From NCBI GenBank assembly GCA_034420475.1, contig DAOULH010000101.1, positions 1 to 64,000 on the forward strand: a stretch of 64,000 bases of DNA, read 5' to 3'. The stretch is from Bin87 sp034420475 (GTDB lineage: Bacteria > Chloroflexota > Dehalococcoidia > Lucifugimonadales > UBA3495). Under the pieces are notes generated by a model. The model saw only the letters and a program-made list of their open reading frames with translations. It did not search any database and was not told the DNA's origin. A program made the translations under genes and the position numbers. Every line of letters starts with the position of its first letter. The first letter of the stretch is position 1. Shown here one piece after another: positions 41,539 through 50,394 of this stretch.

Positions 41539-42126
41539 CTAGCGATTGGTGGGGATCGCGGCGAGAGATGGATGCCCGAAGATCTGCTCCAAAGGAAGTT
41601 CAAATCCAGGTATGGTCTGCGTCGTGAGTGTATCGCCGCGCGAAAAGGTGCGTTCAGCGTACTCTGTTCCGTTCCATTCCAGGACGATGATCTCTTCATT
41701 GGCCAGATCAATTATCCAGTACTCGGGTATGGCGGCTCCTGCGTACCAGGCCCGCTTCATCACCAAATCGCGTTTCCGGTCGGAGGACAGGATCTCCACA
41801 ACCAAATCCGGTATTCCCTCAACAAAACTGCCGTTGATAAGACGCAGGTTCCCCTGTCTCAAATAGATGATGTCGGGTGTAGGGGCGTACAAATCGGACA
41901 GGGCCAAACCGAGGTTGCTAAACGCCCAACCCGGCGACGGATTTACGGCATCCATCAGGTTATTGATCATTCTCACCAGGAAATCCATCAAAAACTGGTG
42001 CTTACCAGTGGCCGGCGGCATCTGATATAACTCTCCATTAATCAACTCCCACACGCCGCCGTCAGCTTCATCCAGCTCGCGGTATTCGGCCAGGGTCATT
42101 CTTGTTCCGGGTTGTACGGTGGTCAT
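41539..42126 (-). CDS. Uma2-family endonuclease-like protein (short subtype, copy 2)
   Basis: The 195-aa protein starts MTTVQPGTRMTLAEYREL and has SDLYAPTPDIIYLRQ, GIPDLVVEILSSDRKRDLVMKR with Asp, Glu and Lys, and GAAIPEYWIIDLANE, a complete Uma2 core. It is a close paralogue of 42273-42860; the first 15 residues and ~50 bp upstream are identical. It lies inside the late cobalamin run just before the CobD-like gene. Confidence 0.82.
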   Translation of the reverse strand: MTTVQPGTRMTLAEYRELDEADGGVWELINGELYQMPPATGKHQFLMDFLVRMINNLMDAVNPSPGWAFSNLGLALSDLYAPTPDIIYLRQGNLRLINGSFVEGIPDLVVEILSSDRKRDLVMKRAWYAGAAIPEYWIIDLANEEIIVLEWNGTEYAERTFSRGDTLTTQTIPGFELPLEQIFGHPSLAAIPTNR

Positions 42127-42135
42127 CTCGGTCAC

Positions 42136-42235
42136 TCCAAGAGCCGGTTGCCATGCCGGCATTTTACACTACCCCAAACTGACCAGCGCAGCCACAGGAT
42201 AGCGACGGCGACAGCGTAGATGATCGGTCAACTCG
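42136..42235 (-). pseudogene. Duplicated spacer with remnant of the cbiB 3' end
   Basis: The first 40 bp repeat the spacer upstream of the other Uma2 copy (CACTCCAAGAGCCGGTTGCC..TTTTACACTAC). Read on the minus strand, the rest encodes AVAVAILWLRWSVWG and a stop, matching the C-terminus of CbiB (AVAIGILWLRWTYWP). It is a fossil showing that a unit made of a Uma2 gene plus the cbiB tail was tandemly duplicated. Confidence 0.8.
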
Positions 42236-42272
42236 ATGCGGTGGCGGCCCTTGTCAGGCCCCCGATGGGAGG

Positions 42273-42860
42273 TCAGCGATTGGCGCGGGTCAGAGCGCGC
42301 ATGGGGTCGCCGAAAAGCTGCTCCAGTGGCAGCGCGAATCCCGGTATGGTCGACGTGGCAAGGGTGTCATCGCGGTCCAACGTCCGCTCAACATATTCGT
42401 TGCCGGACAGTTCCAGAACGGCCAGAACATCGTTGACCGGGTCCAGGATCCAGTATTCGGGTATGCCGGCCCCAGCGTACAAATCCCGCTTCATCACCAA
42501 GTCCCGGTTGCGGTCCGACGATAATATCTCGACCACCAGATCAGGAACGCCCTCAACGTAGCCGCGGTTGATCAGACCCAAGTTCTCGGAGCGCAAGTAG
42601 ATGATGTCCGGTGTTGGCACATAAAGATCGGACAGCGCCAGGCCGGAGTTGCTGAACGCCAGACCGGGCGCCGGATGTACAGCTGTCATCAGATTGTTGA
42701 TCATCCTTACCAGAAAATCCATGAAAAACTGGTGTTCAAGAGTGGCCGCCGGCATTTGATACAACTCTCCATTGATCAGTTCCCACACCCCCCCGTCCGT
42801 TTCGGGCAGGTTGCGGTACTCGGCCAACGTCATGCGGGTTCCGGGTTGTACGGTGGTCAT
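42273..42860 (-). CDS. Uma2-family endonuclease-like protein (short subtype, copy 1)
   Basis: The 195-aa protein parallels its neighbour: MTTVQPGTRMTLAEYRNL, TPDIIYLRSENLG, GVPDLVVEILSSDRNRDLVMKR and GIPEYWILDPVND. The PD..E..K set is intact. The start ATG 42860 lies 42 bp after the cbiB stop. It is probably the ancestral copy, because it sits next to the intact cbiB. Confidence 0.82.
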   Translation of the reverse strand: MTTVQPGTRMTLAEYRNLPETDGGVWELINGELYQMPAATLEHQFFMDFLVRMINNLMTAVHPAPGLAFSNSGLALSDLYVPTPDIIYLRSENLGLINRGYVEGVPDLVVEILSSDRNRDLVMKRDLYAGAGIPEYWILDPVNDVLAVLELSGNEYVERTLDRDDTLATSTIPGFALPLEQLFGDPMRALTRANR

Positions 42861-42902
42861 CTCGGTCACTCCAAGAGCCGGTTGCCATGCCGGCATTTTA
42901 CA

Positions 42903-43883
42903 CTACGGCCAGTAGGTCCACCGCAGCCACAGGATGCCAATGGCGACGGCGGCGGCCAGCGCGGTGGTGGCGTAGAGGGCGCGGGTGGCGCGGCCGATGT
43001 GCTGCGCTTCCGGCTCCGGCGCGGGGTCGCCCAGGCGGTAGTGGCCGACCTTTTCCAGCGTGACCCCCAGCCCGCCGGCCATGGCGGCCATGGTCCAGCC
43101 GGCGTTGGGCGACTCGGTGCGGCCGCGGTGGGCGAACATGATGCGCCAGGCCCGCCCGCTGGCCATGCCGGGCAGCGCGGCGGTGGACAGCCACAGCAGC
43201 AGCGCCGCCAGCCGCGCGGGGATCACGTTTACCAGGTCGTCCAACCGGGCCGACGCCTTGCCCAGGTACTCGTAACGACCGTGATAGCCGACCATGCTGT
43301 CCAGCGTGTTGATCGCCCGGTAGGCCACCGCTCCGGGCAGGCCGAACAGGGCAAAGGCCAGCAGCGGCCCCACGATGCTGTCGGTGATGTTCTCGGCAAC
43401 GGACTCGATGGCGCCGGCGGCCATCTGGCCAGCCGTGAGCTGTGAGGTATCCCGGCTGACCAGGGCTGACATCTGCCGCCGCGCCTCCGCGATGTCGCCG
43501 GCGGTCAGGATCCGGCCGATGCCGGCGGCGACGCGGTGCAGCATCCGCACCGAGAAAGTGGTTTTCAGCAGCGCCGCTACCACCAGCAGGTACGCCAACG
43601 GATGCAGTTGCAGCAACCCGAAAGTGACCGCCCATGCGGCCGCGCCCCACACCGCCGGTATCAGCAGGGCCATGCCGGCGCCGAAGGCCAGTTGCAGCAG
43701 CGGCGCCGCCTGCGGGCCGGGGGCGATGCGTTCGGCAAGGGCGACGGTGTTGCCGATCCACACTGTGGGATGCAGGCGGTTGGGCGGCTCCCCCAGCACC
43801 AGGTCCAGCAGCAGGGCCAGCAGCAGGGCCAGCACGTCCAGGGGGAGGGGCAGGGTGATGAGGGTGTGCGCTAGTGCGTCCAT
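42903..43883 (-). CDS. cbiB: Adenosylcobinamide-phosphate synthase
   Basis: CbiB attaches aminopropanol (phosphate) to adenosylcobyric acid. It is an integral membrane enzyme. The 326-aa protein has a hydrophobic start (DVLALLLALLLDLVLGEPPN), then RLHPTVWIGN, the hallmark AAGAIESVAENITDSIVGPLL, AYRAINTLDSMVGY, and RTESPNAGWTMAAMAGGLGV. ATG 43883 starts one base after the cobS stop. Five or so membrane helices are visible. Its C-terminus reappears as a fossil at 42136-42235. Confidence 0.93.
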   Translation of the reverse strand: MDALAHTLITLPLPLDVLALLLALLLDLVLGEPPNRLHPTVWIGNTVALAERIAPGPQAAPLLQLAFGAGMALLIPAVWGAAAWAVTFGLLQLHPLAYLLVVAALLKTTFSVRMLHRVAAGIGRILTAGDIAEARRQMSALVSRDTSQLTAGQMAAGAIESVAENITDSIVGPLLAFALFGLPGAVAYRAINTLDSMVGYHGRYEYLGKASARLDDLVNVIPARLAALLLWLSTAALPGMASGRAWRIMFAHRGRTESPNAGWTMAAMAGGLGVTLEKVGHYRLGDPAPEPEAQHIGRATRALYATTALAAAVAIGILWLRWTYWP

Positions 43884-43884
43884 T

Positions 43885-44790
43885 TCACGGGCCGGGGTAA
43901 GAAAACCAATCGCCCGGCAGCGCAATCGGCCAGGGAATGTCGGTCAGAATCCCGCCGCCGTAACCGACCACTACCCCTATGCCGTAACCGGACCCAATCC
44001 CGATGCCACTCATTTCAGCGCGCCACAACAGAATCAGCAGCAACAACAATGCCAGCGCTTCCATGATTTCATTGGCCGCTCCGTAGCAGTCGCCAGTAAG
44101 CCCGCCGCCCAGCCGTCTCGATGCCCACCAACCCAGCGCCAACGACGCTGCCGAAACCGCAGCCAAAACCACGATTCCCACCGGCCCCAACAACAACCAC
44201 GCGCCGGCGGTCACGGTAAGCAGGGCAAACCCGGTTACCAGCCAGGGACGCCCGCTCGACGCAAACGCGCTGCCGATGCCTTGTTGTCGGCCATAGGGAA
44301 AAACGGTCAGCAGCAACGTCATCGTCCACCGTGACACCATGGGGAAAAGCAACAGGGCGCTCAAGCCCGAGACCATGGTCAGCAGCGACAGCAACGCGGA
44401 GAATTTGACCAGCAAGACGCTGACACAACCGGCAACGGCAAAGGAACCCACGCGGGAATCGCGCATGATCTCCAACCGCCGCTCCACCGTGTGCCCGCCC
44501 CACATTGCATCACAGAAGTCCATCAGGCCGTCCAGGTGCAGGAACCGGTTGGCTACCGCCAGCGCCACCACCAACAAGGCTGCCAGGGCTTGCAGGAAAA
44601 GGGGCAGCCCCAACGGCAGCGCCCACAGCAACGCCATGCCCAGCAGAAGCACCCCGTACAGCAGGCCGACGAAAGGATACCAGCCCCGGGAGCGGGAGAT
44701 TTCGGCGTCGGTGGGGTTCGCCACCCCCACCGGCAGCAGCGTCAGGAAGGAGAGCGCCACCAGCAGCGGGGCGTAGGCGGCCCGAAACAC
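43885..44790 (-). CDS. cobS: Adenosylcobinamide-GDP ribazoletransferase
   Basis: CobS joins activated cobinamide to alpha-ribazole in the membrane. The 301-aa protein starts at GTG 44790 and has ALSFLTLLPVG, SRGWYPFVGLLYG, and the metal-binding signature FLHLDGLMDFCDAMWGG, followed by RRLEIMRDSRVGSFAV. Multiple membrane helices follow. The C-terminus is extended by a Gly-rich tail (GIGIGSGYGIGVVVGYGGG) not usual for CobS. It is coupled to cbiB and lies 18 bp after cobT. Confidence 0.92.
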   Translation of the reverse strand: MFRAAYAPLLVALSFLTLLPVGVANPTDAEISRSRGWYPFVGLLYGVLLLGMALLWALPLGLPLFLQALAALLVVALAVANRFLHLDGLMDFCDAMWGGHTVERRLEIMRDSRVGSFAVAGCVSVLLVKFSALLSLLTMVSGLSALLLFPMVSRWTMTLLLTVFPYGRQQGIGSAFASSGRPWLVTGFALLTVTAGAWLLLGPVGIVVLAAVSAASLALGWWASRRLGGGLTGDCYGAANEIMEALALLLLLILLWRAEMSGIGIGSGYGIGVVVGYGGGILTDIPWPIALPGDWFSYPGP

Positions 44791-44808
44791 GGTGGCGGAC
44801 GCGCTGAA

Positions 44809-45876
44809 CTAATCGTCGCGGTCGGAGACGCCGGCCTCGGCGAAGGTTGCCATCTCCGCAAGGCACTTGGCCGCGGCCTCGATGATGGGCATGGCCAGGG
44901 CGGCGCCGGTGCCCTCGCCCAGGCGCATCTCCATGTCCAGCAGCGGGGAAAGGCCCATGGCGCTCAAGCCGACGTTGTGGCCTGGCTCCACGGAGCGGTG
45001 GGCGGCGATGCAGCGGTGGGAGATGTTTGGGCAGAGTCGCCAGGCGACCAGGGCCGCCGCGCCGCTGATGAACCCATCCACCACGACGGCGCAGTTACGC
45101 GCGGCCGCGCCCAGCATGACGCCGGCCAGCACGCCGATCTCGAACCCGCCCACCTTGATGAGCACGTCCAGACCGTCGCTGCCGTCGGGTTGGTTGACCT
45201 CCAGAGCGCGGCGGATGGTGGCGATCTTGCCCTCGAGACCGGCGTCGTCCACTCCGGTGCCGCGCCCGGTGACCGTGGCCACGTCGGCGCCGGTGATGGC
45301 GGCGGTGATGGCGGCCGACGGCGTGGTGTTGCCGATGCCCATGTCGCCGCCGGCGATAACGTTGGCCCCGGCGTCGGCCTGCTCGTTGGCGGCGTTGATG
45401 CCGATCTCCAGGCAGCGGACGGCGTCGTCAGGGCTCATGGCCGGCCCGCGGGCAATGTTGCCAGCGCCGTAGCCGACCTTGGCGATGGTGAGTCCGGGCT
45501 GCGGGTCGAGGTCCACGGCGACGCCGGCGTCGATCACGGCGATGCTGGCGCCGGCGTGGCGGGCCAGCGCGTTGATGGCTGCGCCGCCGGCCACGAAGTT
45601 GAACACCATCTGCGGCGTGACCTCGGCAGGATACGCCGACACGCCCTCGCTGGCGACTCCGTGGTCGCCGGCCACCACGATGACCGCCTTGCCGGTGATC
45701 TGCGGGATGGGCTGGCCGGTTATGCCCGCCAACTGGATGGACAGCGCTTCCAGCCGGCCCAGACTCCCCGGGGGCTTGGTGAGCACGCCCTGGCGGGCCT
45801 CGGCGGCGGCAACCGCCTCGGCATCCAGCGGCCCGATGGCGGCAATGGTCTGGTCAACCAGTGGTGAGATAGGCAT
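44809..45876 (-). CDS. cobT: Nicotinate-nucleotide-dimethylbenzimidazole phosphoribosyltransferase
   Basis: CobT makes alpha-ribazole phosphate for the lower ligand. The 355-aa protein has TKPPGSLGRLE, VVAGDHGVASEGVSAYP, AGGDMGIGNTTPSAAI, and the catalytic Glu region MRLGEGTGAAL near residue 316. Length and motifs match the family closely. AAGGAG precedes ATG 45876. The lower-ligand base is not revealed by the sequence; no bza genes occur in the window. Confidence 0.95.
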   Translation of the reverse strand: MPISPLVDQTIAAIGPLDAEAVAAAEARQGVLTKPPGSLGRLEALSIQLAGITGQPIPQITGKAVIVVAGDHGVASEGVSAYPAEVTPQMVFNFVAGGAAINALARHAGASIAVIDAGVAVDLDPQPGLTIAKVGYGAGNIARGPAMSPDDAVRCLEIGINAANEQADAGANVIAGGDMGIGNTTPSAAITAAITGADVATVTGRGTGVDDAGLEGKIATIRRALEVNQPDGSDGLDVLIKVGGFEIGVLAGVMLGAAARNCAVVVDGFISGAAALVAWRLCPNISHRCIAAHRSVEPGHNVGLSAMGLSPLLDMEMRLGEGTGAALAMPIIEAAAKCLAEMATFAEAGVSDRDD

Positions 45877-45897
45877 GAATGCGTTTCTCCTTAACCG

Positions 45898-46131
45898 TCA
45901 AAAGCCGAACTCAGCTTTGAGGACATCGAACAACTGCTTGGCAGCATGTTCGTCAAATTGCATTGTTTGACTAGTTTGGCCTCGCACTTCCCGGTCGGCT
46001 GAACCGGAAGTGCTCAACTGGAGCACCTTGCCGCCAGCGTGAGTTCTCACAAAATAACGACACTCCGTCTCGGTCCGATGACGGCGAAACCTGGTGTGCT
46101 CGTCGCGCTGCATACTGATTACAACAGCCAT
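45898..46131 (-). CDS. Small hypothetical protein in the B12 operon
   Basis: The 77-aa protein starts behind AAGAGG. It contains CRYFVRTHAGGKVLQLSTSG, a run of polar residues and a C-terminal helix (MQFDEHAAKQLFDVLKAEFG). It reads like a small soluble alpha/beta protein. No known motif is visible. It lies between cobO and cobT and is probably cotranscribed with them. Confidence 0.6.
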   Translation of the reverse strand: MAVVISMQRDEHTRFRRHRTETECRYFVRTHAGGKVLQLSTSGSADREVRGQTSQTMQFDEHAAKQLFDVLKAEFGF

Positions 46132-46194
46132 CGTGCCTCTTGGTGTATTGGTGTAGGGATTGCAATCTTGCCGCTGGTAGGATCCCTCAGATGG

Positions 46195-46764
46195 TCAGAA
46201 CTCGATGCCCGGCTGGGCCTTGATGCCGGCGTCGTAGGGGTGCTTGACGACGTTCATCTCGGTAACCAGGTCGGCGTATTCCACCAGGGCCTCCGGCGCG
46301 TGGCGGCCGGTGATGATGACGTGCTGCATCTCCGGGCGGGCCTTGAGCGCGTCGATGACGTCCTCCACGGGTAGCCAGCCGTAGTGCATGGGGTAGGTGA
46401 ACTCGTCCAGGATCACCAGGTCGTACTCGCCGGCGGCGATGACCTCCTTGGCGTCCTCCCAGAGGTTGCGGGCGAGATCTGCGCTGGCGTCCAGGTCCTG
46501 GGAGCGCCAGGTGAAGCCGTCGCCCATGGCGCGGACGGTGACGCCCATCTTCTCGGCGGCGCGTTGCTCGCCGAAGTTGGCCGTGGTGTGCTTGATGAAC
46601 TGGAGCATCACGACCTTCATGTCGCGTCCCCAGGCCCGCATGAGCACGCCCATGGCGGCGGTGGTCTTGCCCTTGCCGTTGCCGGTGTTGACGATCACCA
46701 GGCCCTTGTTGATGCGGGGGCCACGGACGGACTGCGGGCCGTGGCGCGTTTCCTGCGTAGTCAT
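46195..46764 (-). CDS. cobO: Corrinoid adenosyltransferase (CobA/CobO type)
   Basis: This enzyme adds the 5'-deoxyadenosyl ligand to cob(I)alamin precursors. The 189-aa protein has the unusual P-loop GNGKGKTTAAMG near residues 28-39, VVMLQFIK, a DLVILDEFTY segment and HVIITGRHAPEALVEYADLVTEM, typical of the CobA/CobO/BtuR family. The adjacent genes are Uma2 copies upstream and a small gene downstream, all in one direction. Confidence 0.94.
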   Translation of the reverse strand: MTTQETRHGPQSVRGPRINKGLVIVNTGNGKGKTTAAMGVLMRAWGRDMKVVMLQFIKHTTANFGEQRAAEKMGVTVRAMGDGFTWRSQDLDASADLARNLWEDAKEVIAAGEYDLVILDEFTYPMHYGWLPVEDVIDALKARPEMQHVIITGRHAPEALVEYADLVTEMNVVKHPYDAGIKAQPGIEF

Positions 46765-46806
46765 GTGAGCATCACTCCTGTATTGCTTTCCTTACAGTGA
46801 TCGGTG

Positions 46807-47487
46807 TCACGGAACGTTGTCGAAAATGCGTTCCCGCACGTTGAAGGCGAACCCGGGCAGCACGTCGCCGCCGTCTAAGGTCTCGGGGTCTTCCTGAACT
46901 TCCGGCTCTGCGCCGGGGCGGTGGTAGGTAACGGTACGGTTGGACGGATGGATCACCAATACGAGGCGCGCGCCGCCTTCCAGATAGCGACGCACCTTAT
47001 CCGCCAGTTCCGGGCCTCGGTTGGAAGGCGAAACGATTTCGACGAGGAAGTCGGGAACCGCCATCCGGAAAGGCCGGCGGGCCTCTTCGGGTATCGAGTT
47101 CCAGCGTTCTGCGGACATCCACCAGGCATCGGGGCACAGCCGGGAGCCGTCGGGAAGAATGAACATGGACGTGGGGCCTCCGGCCCGCCCTCCATGTTCT
47201 CGTGCCCGGATCACAAGTTCGGTGGTCATCTCGGCTTCGTGCAAATCCCCGGGGTCTCCGGTGGGAGCCATTATTTTCAGTTCTCCTCGCGCCGTGATTT
47301 CGACATCTCCCACCGTTTCCTGGTTCCGCTCAGCAAAACCCTCCAGCCAAACGTCCAGATCAGGACTGTCCAGTGACAATCCGAATTCAGCCAGCGGTAT
47401 CAGCAGGTAGCCCGTGAAGTCGGATGGCGCACGGACAGCCTGGGCGACAACCGCGGCTGCAGGAGGCTGGGGCTTTACGGTGGTCAT
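46807..47487 (-). CDS. Uma2-family endonuclease-like protein (medium subtype)
   Basis: The 226-aa protein begins MTTVKPQPPAAAVV and has an N-terminal LLIPLAEFGLSLDSPDLDVW segment, GELKIMAPTGDPGD, then DFLVEIVSPSNRGPELADKVRRYLEGGARLVLVI, and ends with a signature DVLPGFAFNVRERIFDNVP. It is a close paralogue of 47512-48189 and related to 59254-59925. It lies between cbiA and cobO in the riboswitch-controlled run. Confidence 0.82.
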   Translation of the reverse strand: MTTVKPQPPAAAVVAQAVRAPSDFTGYLLIPLAEFGLSLDSPDLDVWLEGFAERNQETVGDVEITARGELKIMAPTGDPGDLHEAEMTTELVIRAREHGGRAGGPTSMFILPDGSRLCPDAWWMSAERWNSIPEEARRPFRMAVPDFLVEIVSPSNRGPELADKVRRYLEGGARLVLVIHPSNRTVTYHRPGAEPEVQEDPETLDGGDVLPGFAFNVRERIFDNVP

Positions 47488-47511
47488 TTTGCGACCTCGT
47501 TCAAAATTGAA

Positions 47512-48189
47512 TCACGGCACGTTGTCGAAGATGCGCTGGCGGACGTTGAAGGCGAAGCCTGGGAGGACATCACCGCCGCCGAGCACATCCGGGTCCTGCA
47601 GGATCTCGGGTTCCGCACCGGGTCGGTAGACTGCCACGAGGCGATTGGCGGGATAAATTACCCACACGAGGCGCGCCCCTCCTTCAAGATAGAGGCGCAC
47701 CTTGTACTGGAGTTCCCGTTCTCGATTGGAAGGCGACACGACTTCTACAATGAACTCGGGAATGACCGCTGCGAAGGGCGGCGTGCGCGCTTCTTCGGGC
47801 AGCGCATTCCAGCGCTCATCAGAAATCCAATATGCGTCGGGGCCGATGCGGGCACCGTCCGGCAGGATAAAGCGCCCCGACGATCCGCCGGCACGCCCGC
47901 CGTTGGCATGAGACCAAACCAACACTGCCGACGCCATTTCGAGCTCGAACCATTCTCCGGGAAACCCTGTAGGAGGCATTATTTTCAGTTCTCCCTGCGC
48001 GGTAATCTCAAAATCGCCAACTTCGTCCTTGTTCCGCTCCGCAAAAGCTTCAAACCAAGTGTCAAGGTCAGGGTTGTCCAGTGACTGCCCGAACTCGGCC
48101 AGGGGTATCAGGATGTAGCCGCGGGATCCGTCTGTCGTCTCCATATCGTCAATGACGATCCCGGGTGCTGGCGTCTGTGTAGCAGTCAT
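47512..48189 (-). CDS. Uma2-family endonuclease-like protein (medium subtype)
   Basis: The 225-aa protein shows YILIPLAEFGQSLDNPDLDT, GELKIMPPTGFPGE, EFIVEVVSPSNRERELQYKV, and the same GDVLPGFAFNVRQRIFDNVP end. Its ATG follows the cbiA stop with no spacer (TAG-ATG), so it should be translated with cbiA. The Uma2 acidic pair and Lys are intact. With its neighbour it forms a tandem pair. Confidence 0.82.
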   Translation of the reverse strand: MTATQTPAPGIVIDDMETTDGSRGYILIPLAEFGQSLDNPDLDTWFEAFAERNKDEVGDFEITAQGELKIMPPTGFPGEWFELEMASAVLVWSHANGGRAGGSSGRFILPDGARIGPDAYWISDERWNALPEEARTPPFAAVIPEFIVEVVSPSNRERELQYKVRLYLEGGARLVWVIYPANRLVAVYRPGAEPEILQDPDVLGGGDVLPGFAFNVRQRIFDNVP

Positions 48190-49566
48190 CTACGACCCCC
48201 CGTTTGCCGCCGCGCAGGTATCCACAAACCGCTTGGCCAGCCCCGGCCGGCTGCCCAGGTGGACGTGGATGTATGAAGCCCACACGCTGCCGGCGCGGAA
48301 GCCCTCGGGCCGGCCGTCCTGGTTGACCACCTGGTAGGCGGCGCTGGCGGCGTCGGGGGGATCCTGTAGCACCGACCAGTGGAACTCGTGGCCGCGCACC
48401 TGCTGGCCGGCAGTCAGCAGCGGGCCGTCGCCGCAGGCCGCCACCTCCCGGTAGCCCAGGTGCAGCCGCCGTCCTTCCATGGACGACACCACGGGAATGG
48501 CACCGACCATGGGGAACTGCCGGCCGTCCAGGTCGGACAGGCTGCGCCCCAGGTACATCAGGCCGCCGCATTCCGCATACACTTGGACACCCCGACCGAT
48601 GGCCTGCCGCATGGACTCCAGCATACCGGCGTTGCGGGACAGATCCGCGGCAAACAGCTCGGGGAAGCCGCCGCCCAAGTACACGCCGCCCACGCCGTCG
48701 GGAAGCGATTCATCATCCAGCGGCGAGAAAGGCATGATCTCCGCGCCCCACGCCGCCAGCAGGTCGAGCGAGTCCTGGTAGTAGAAGGAGAAGGCGCGAT
48801 CCTGGGCCACGGCGATGGCGGCTCGGGAAGCCTGCGGTGTCTCGGGGAAAACACCGGCGTCAGTCTCCCGGGGCCGGCCAGCGGTGGCAGCGATGCGGGC
48901 GATGGCGTCCAGGTCGATGGTCTGCTCGATCTGGGCGTTGAGGGCGTCGTACCAGTCGTTGAGCACGGTGCCCTCCGCCGTGGGGATGAGGCCCAGGTGG
49001 CGCTCGGGCTGGACCAGGTCGTCGCGGCGGGGGAGCCAGCCCACCACGGGGAGGCCGGTGGTCGCCTCGATCTGCGGTTGGCAGAACTCCAGGTGCCGCT
49101 CGCTGCCCACGCCGTTGAGGATCACGCCGGCCACGCGCAGGTCGGGGTCGAACTGCTGGTAGCCCAACACCTCGGCGGCCACGCTGCGGGCCACCTTGCC
49201 GGCGTCGGCGATCAGGATCACCGGGGCGTCCAGGAGCTTGGCCAACTCAGCCGTGGAACCGTCCTCGTCCAGCGACGAGTGACCATCGAAAACACCCATG
49301 ACACCCTCGACCACCGCGATGTCGGCCGCGCCGGCGGCCCGGTGGAACAGCTCGGAGACTACGGGATGGGGCAGCAGCCAGGTGTCCAGGTTGCGCGAGG
49401 GCACCCCGCAGGCGATGGTGTGGTACGAAGGGTCAATATAGTCGGGGCCGGCCTTGAAGGGCTGGACGCGCATTCCCCGGCGGGCCAGCGCGCCCATGAC
49501 GCCGCTGGCGATGGTGGTCTTGCCGACACCGGAGCGGACGCCGGCGATGACTACGGCGGAAGTCAT
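48190..49566 (-). CDS. cbiA: Cobyrinic acid a,c-diamide synthase
   Basis: CbiA amidates the a and c side chains using glutamine and ATP. The 458-aa protein has the N-terminal ATP site GVRSGVGKTTIASGVMGAL, FKAGPDYIDP, VEGVMGVFDG, and a C-terminal class I glutamine amidotransferase-type domain with GGGFPELFA, the nucleophile Cys in VYAECGGLMYLGR near residue 331, and SYIHVHLGS. All catalytic features are present. It is second in the run after the riboswitch. Confidence 0.95.
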   Translation of the reverse strand: MTSAVVIAGVRSGVGKTTIASGVMGALARRGMRVQPFKAGPDYIDPSYHTIACGVPSRNLDTWLLPHPVVSELFHRAAGAADIAVVEGVMGVFDGHSSLDEDGSTAELAKLLDAPVILIADAGKVARSVAAEVLGYQQFDPDLRVAGVILNGVGSERHLEFCQPQIEATTGLPVVGWLPRRDDLVQPERHLGLIPTAEGTVLNDWYDALNAQIEQTIDLDAIARIAATAGRPRETDAGVFPETPQASRAAIAVAQDRAFSFYYQDSLDLLAAWGAEIMPFSPLDDESLPDGVGGVYLGGGFPELFAADLSRNAGMLESMRQAIGRGVQVYAECGGLMYLGRSLSDLDGRQFPMVGAIPVVSSMEGRRLHLGYREVAACGDGPLLTAGQQVRGHEFHWSVLQDPPDAASAAYQVVNQDGRPEGFRAGSVWASYIHVHLGSRPGLAKRFVDTCAAANGGS

Positions 49567-49617
49567 ATCAGTGCGATCCAGTCATTGCGAGCGCAGCGTG
49601 GCAATCTCGATCCCACG

Positions 49618-50058
49618 CTACGGGTGTTCCCCGGCCGAACCGTAGGCCTCGGCGGGCAGGTCGATCTTGCTGGGGTACTTATCCAGCAGGGCCATGAAGA
49701 AGTTGTGGCGCGGCGGGTTGGTGGCGTCGTCGTCCGACTTGCGCAGGTACACCCGCATGGCCGGGTTGCCGTCGCCGTCGCGCATCCACAGCTGGTACGA
49801 GGGCAGGCCCTGATCGTTGGTGGTGTGGACGAACTCGGCCTCGCGGATCTTGGACATGTCCAAGTGCATGTGAGTGCCGCCGGGCACCATGAGGGTCACG
49901 ATGCGCCCGTCGGGAGTGAACCGCAGGTCGTCGAAGTCCATGTAAACCTCGGCGGAGGCGGCGGTGCTCTCCAGCATCACCACAACCTCGTTGAAACCGA
50001 TGCCGTCGACCCCGTCGCGGCATTCTTCGAGTATCTCGCGGAGCATGACGTCGCTCAT
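49618..50058 (-). CDS. Unknown 146-aa protein, first gene after the B12 riboswitch
   Basis: ATG 50058 is preceded by GAGGTGA. The protein begins MSDVMLREILEECRDGVDGI and continues with a beta-rich part: YMDFDDLRFTPDGRIVTLMV, then GGTHMHLDMSKIREAEFVHT, and RHNFFMALLDKYPS near the end. The order HMHLD, then a conserved loop, then MRVYLRKSDD is reminiscent of ChuX/HutX-type tetrapyrrole-handling proteins, but too weakly to assign. Its place directly behind the riboswitch suggests a role with corrinoid or cobalt. Confidence 0.6.
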   Translation of the reverse strand: MSDVMLREILEECRDGVDGIGFNEVVVMLESTAASAEVYMDFDDLRFTPDGRIVTLMVPGGTHMHLDMSKIREAEFVHTTNDQGLPSYQLWMRDGDGNPAMRVYLRKSDDDATNPPRHNFFMALLDKYPSKIDLPAEAYGSAGEHP

Positions 50059-50274
50059 CCAGTCACCTCTCAATTGGCGTAGCGCCCGGGCCGTTCGACG
50101 GGCGTTTTTGGTTTTATGGGCCCACGGGTCGATTATCACCCAGCGGAGACGGCAAGGCAAATTGACGAATGCGCGCCCCGACAGGCCGATGGAGGAGGAA
50201 CCGGCCCGCCGGAGCAGCGCAGGGGAGTAGTCGTTCATTGTTGCAACAAGCATTGGGAAACAAGCATTGCTGCA

Positions 50275-50308
50275 ACAAAAAACCCGACTGCACTCTTGCG
50301 GTCGGGTG
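50275..50308 (-). terminator. Intrinsic terminator behind the B12 riboswitch
   Basis: On the minus strand, CCCGACCGC..GCAGTCGGG forms a hairpin followed by TTTTTTG. It is about 95 bp downstream of the riboswitch B12 box and before the first gene, so it is the natural expression platform for transcription attenuation. Confidence 0.8.
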
Positions 50309-50394
50309 ACGGAGCCTGCGGCTGGGGAACCGGGTCCTGGTAGGGATGTGCCGGCATTCCGCCCACTCGTTCCACGAAGTGCAGCTGGAACACA

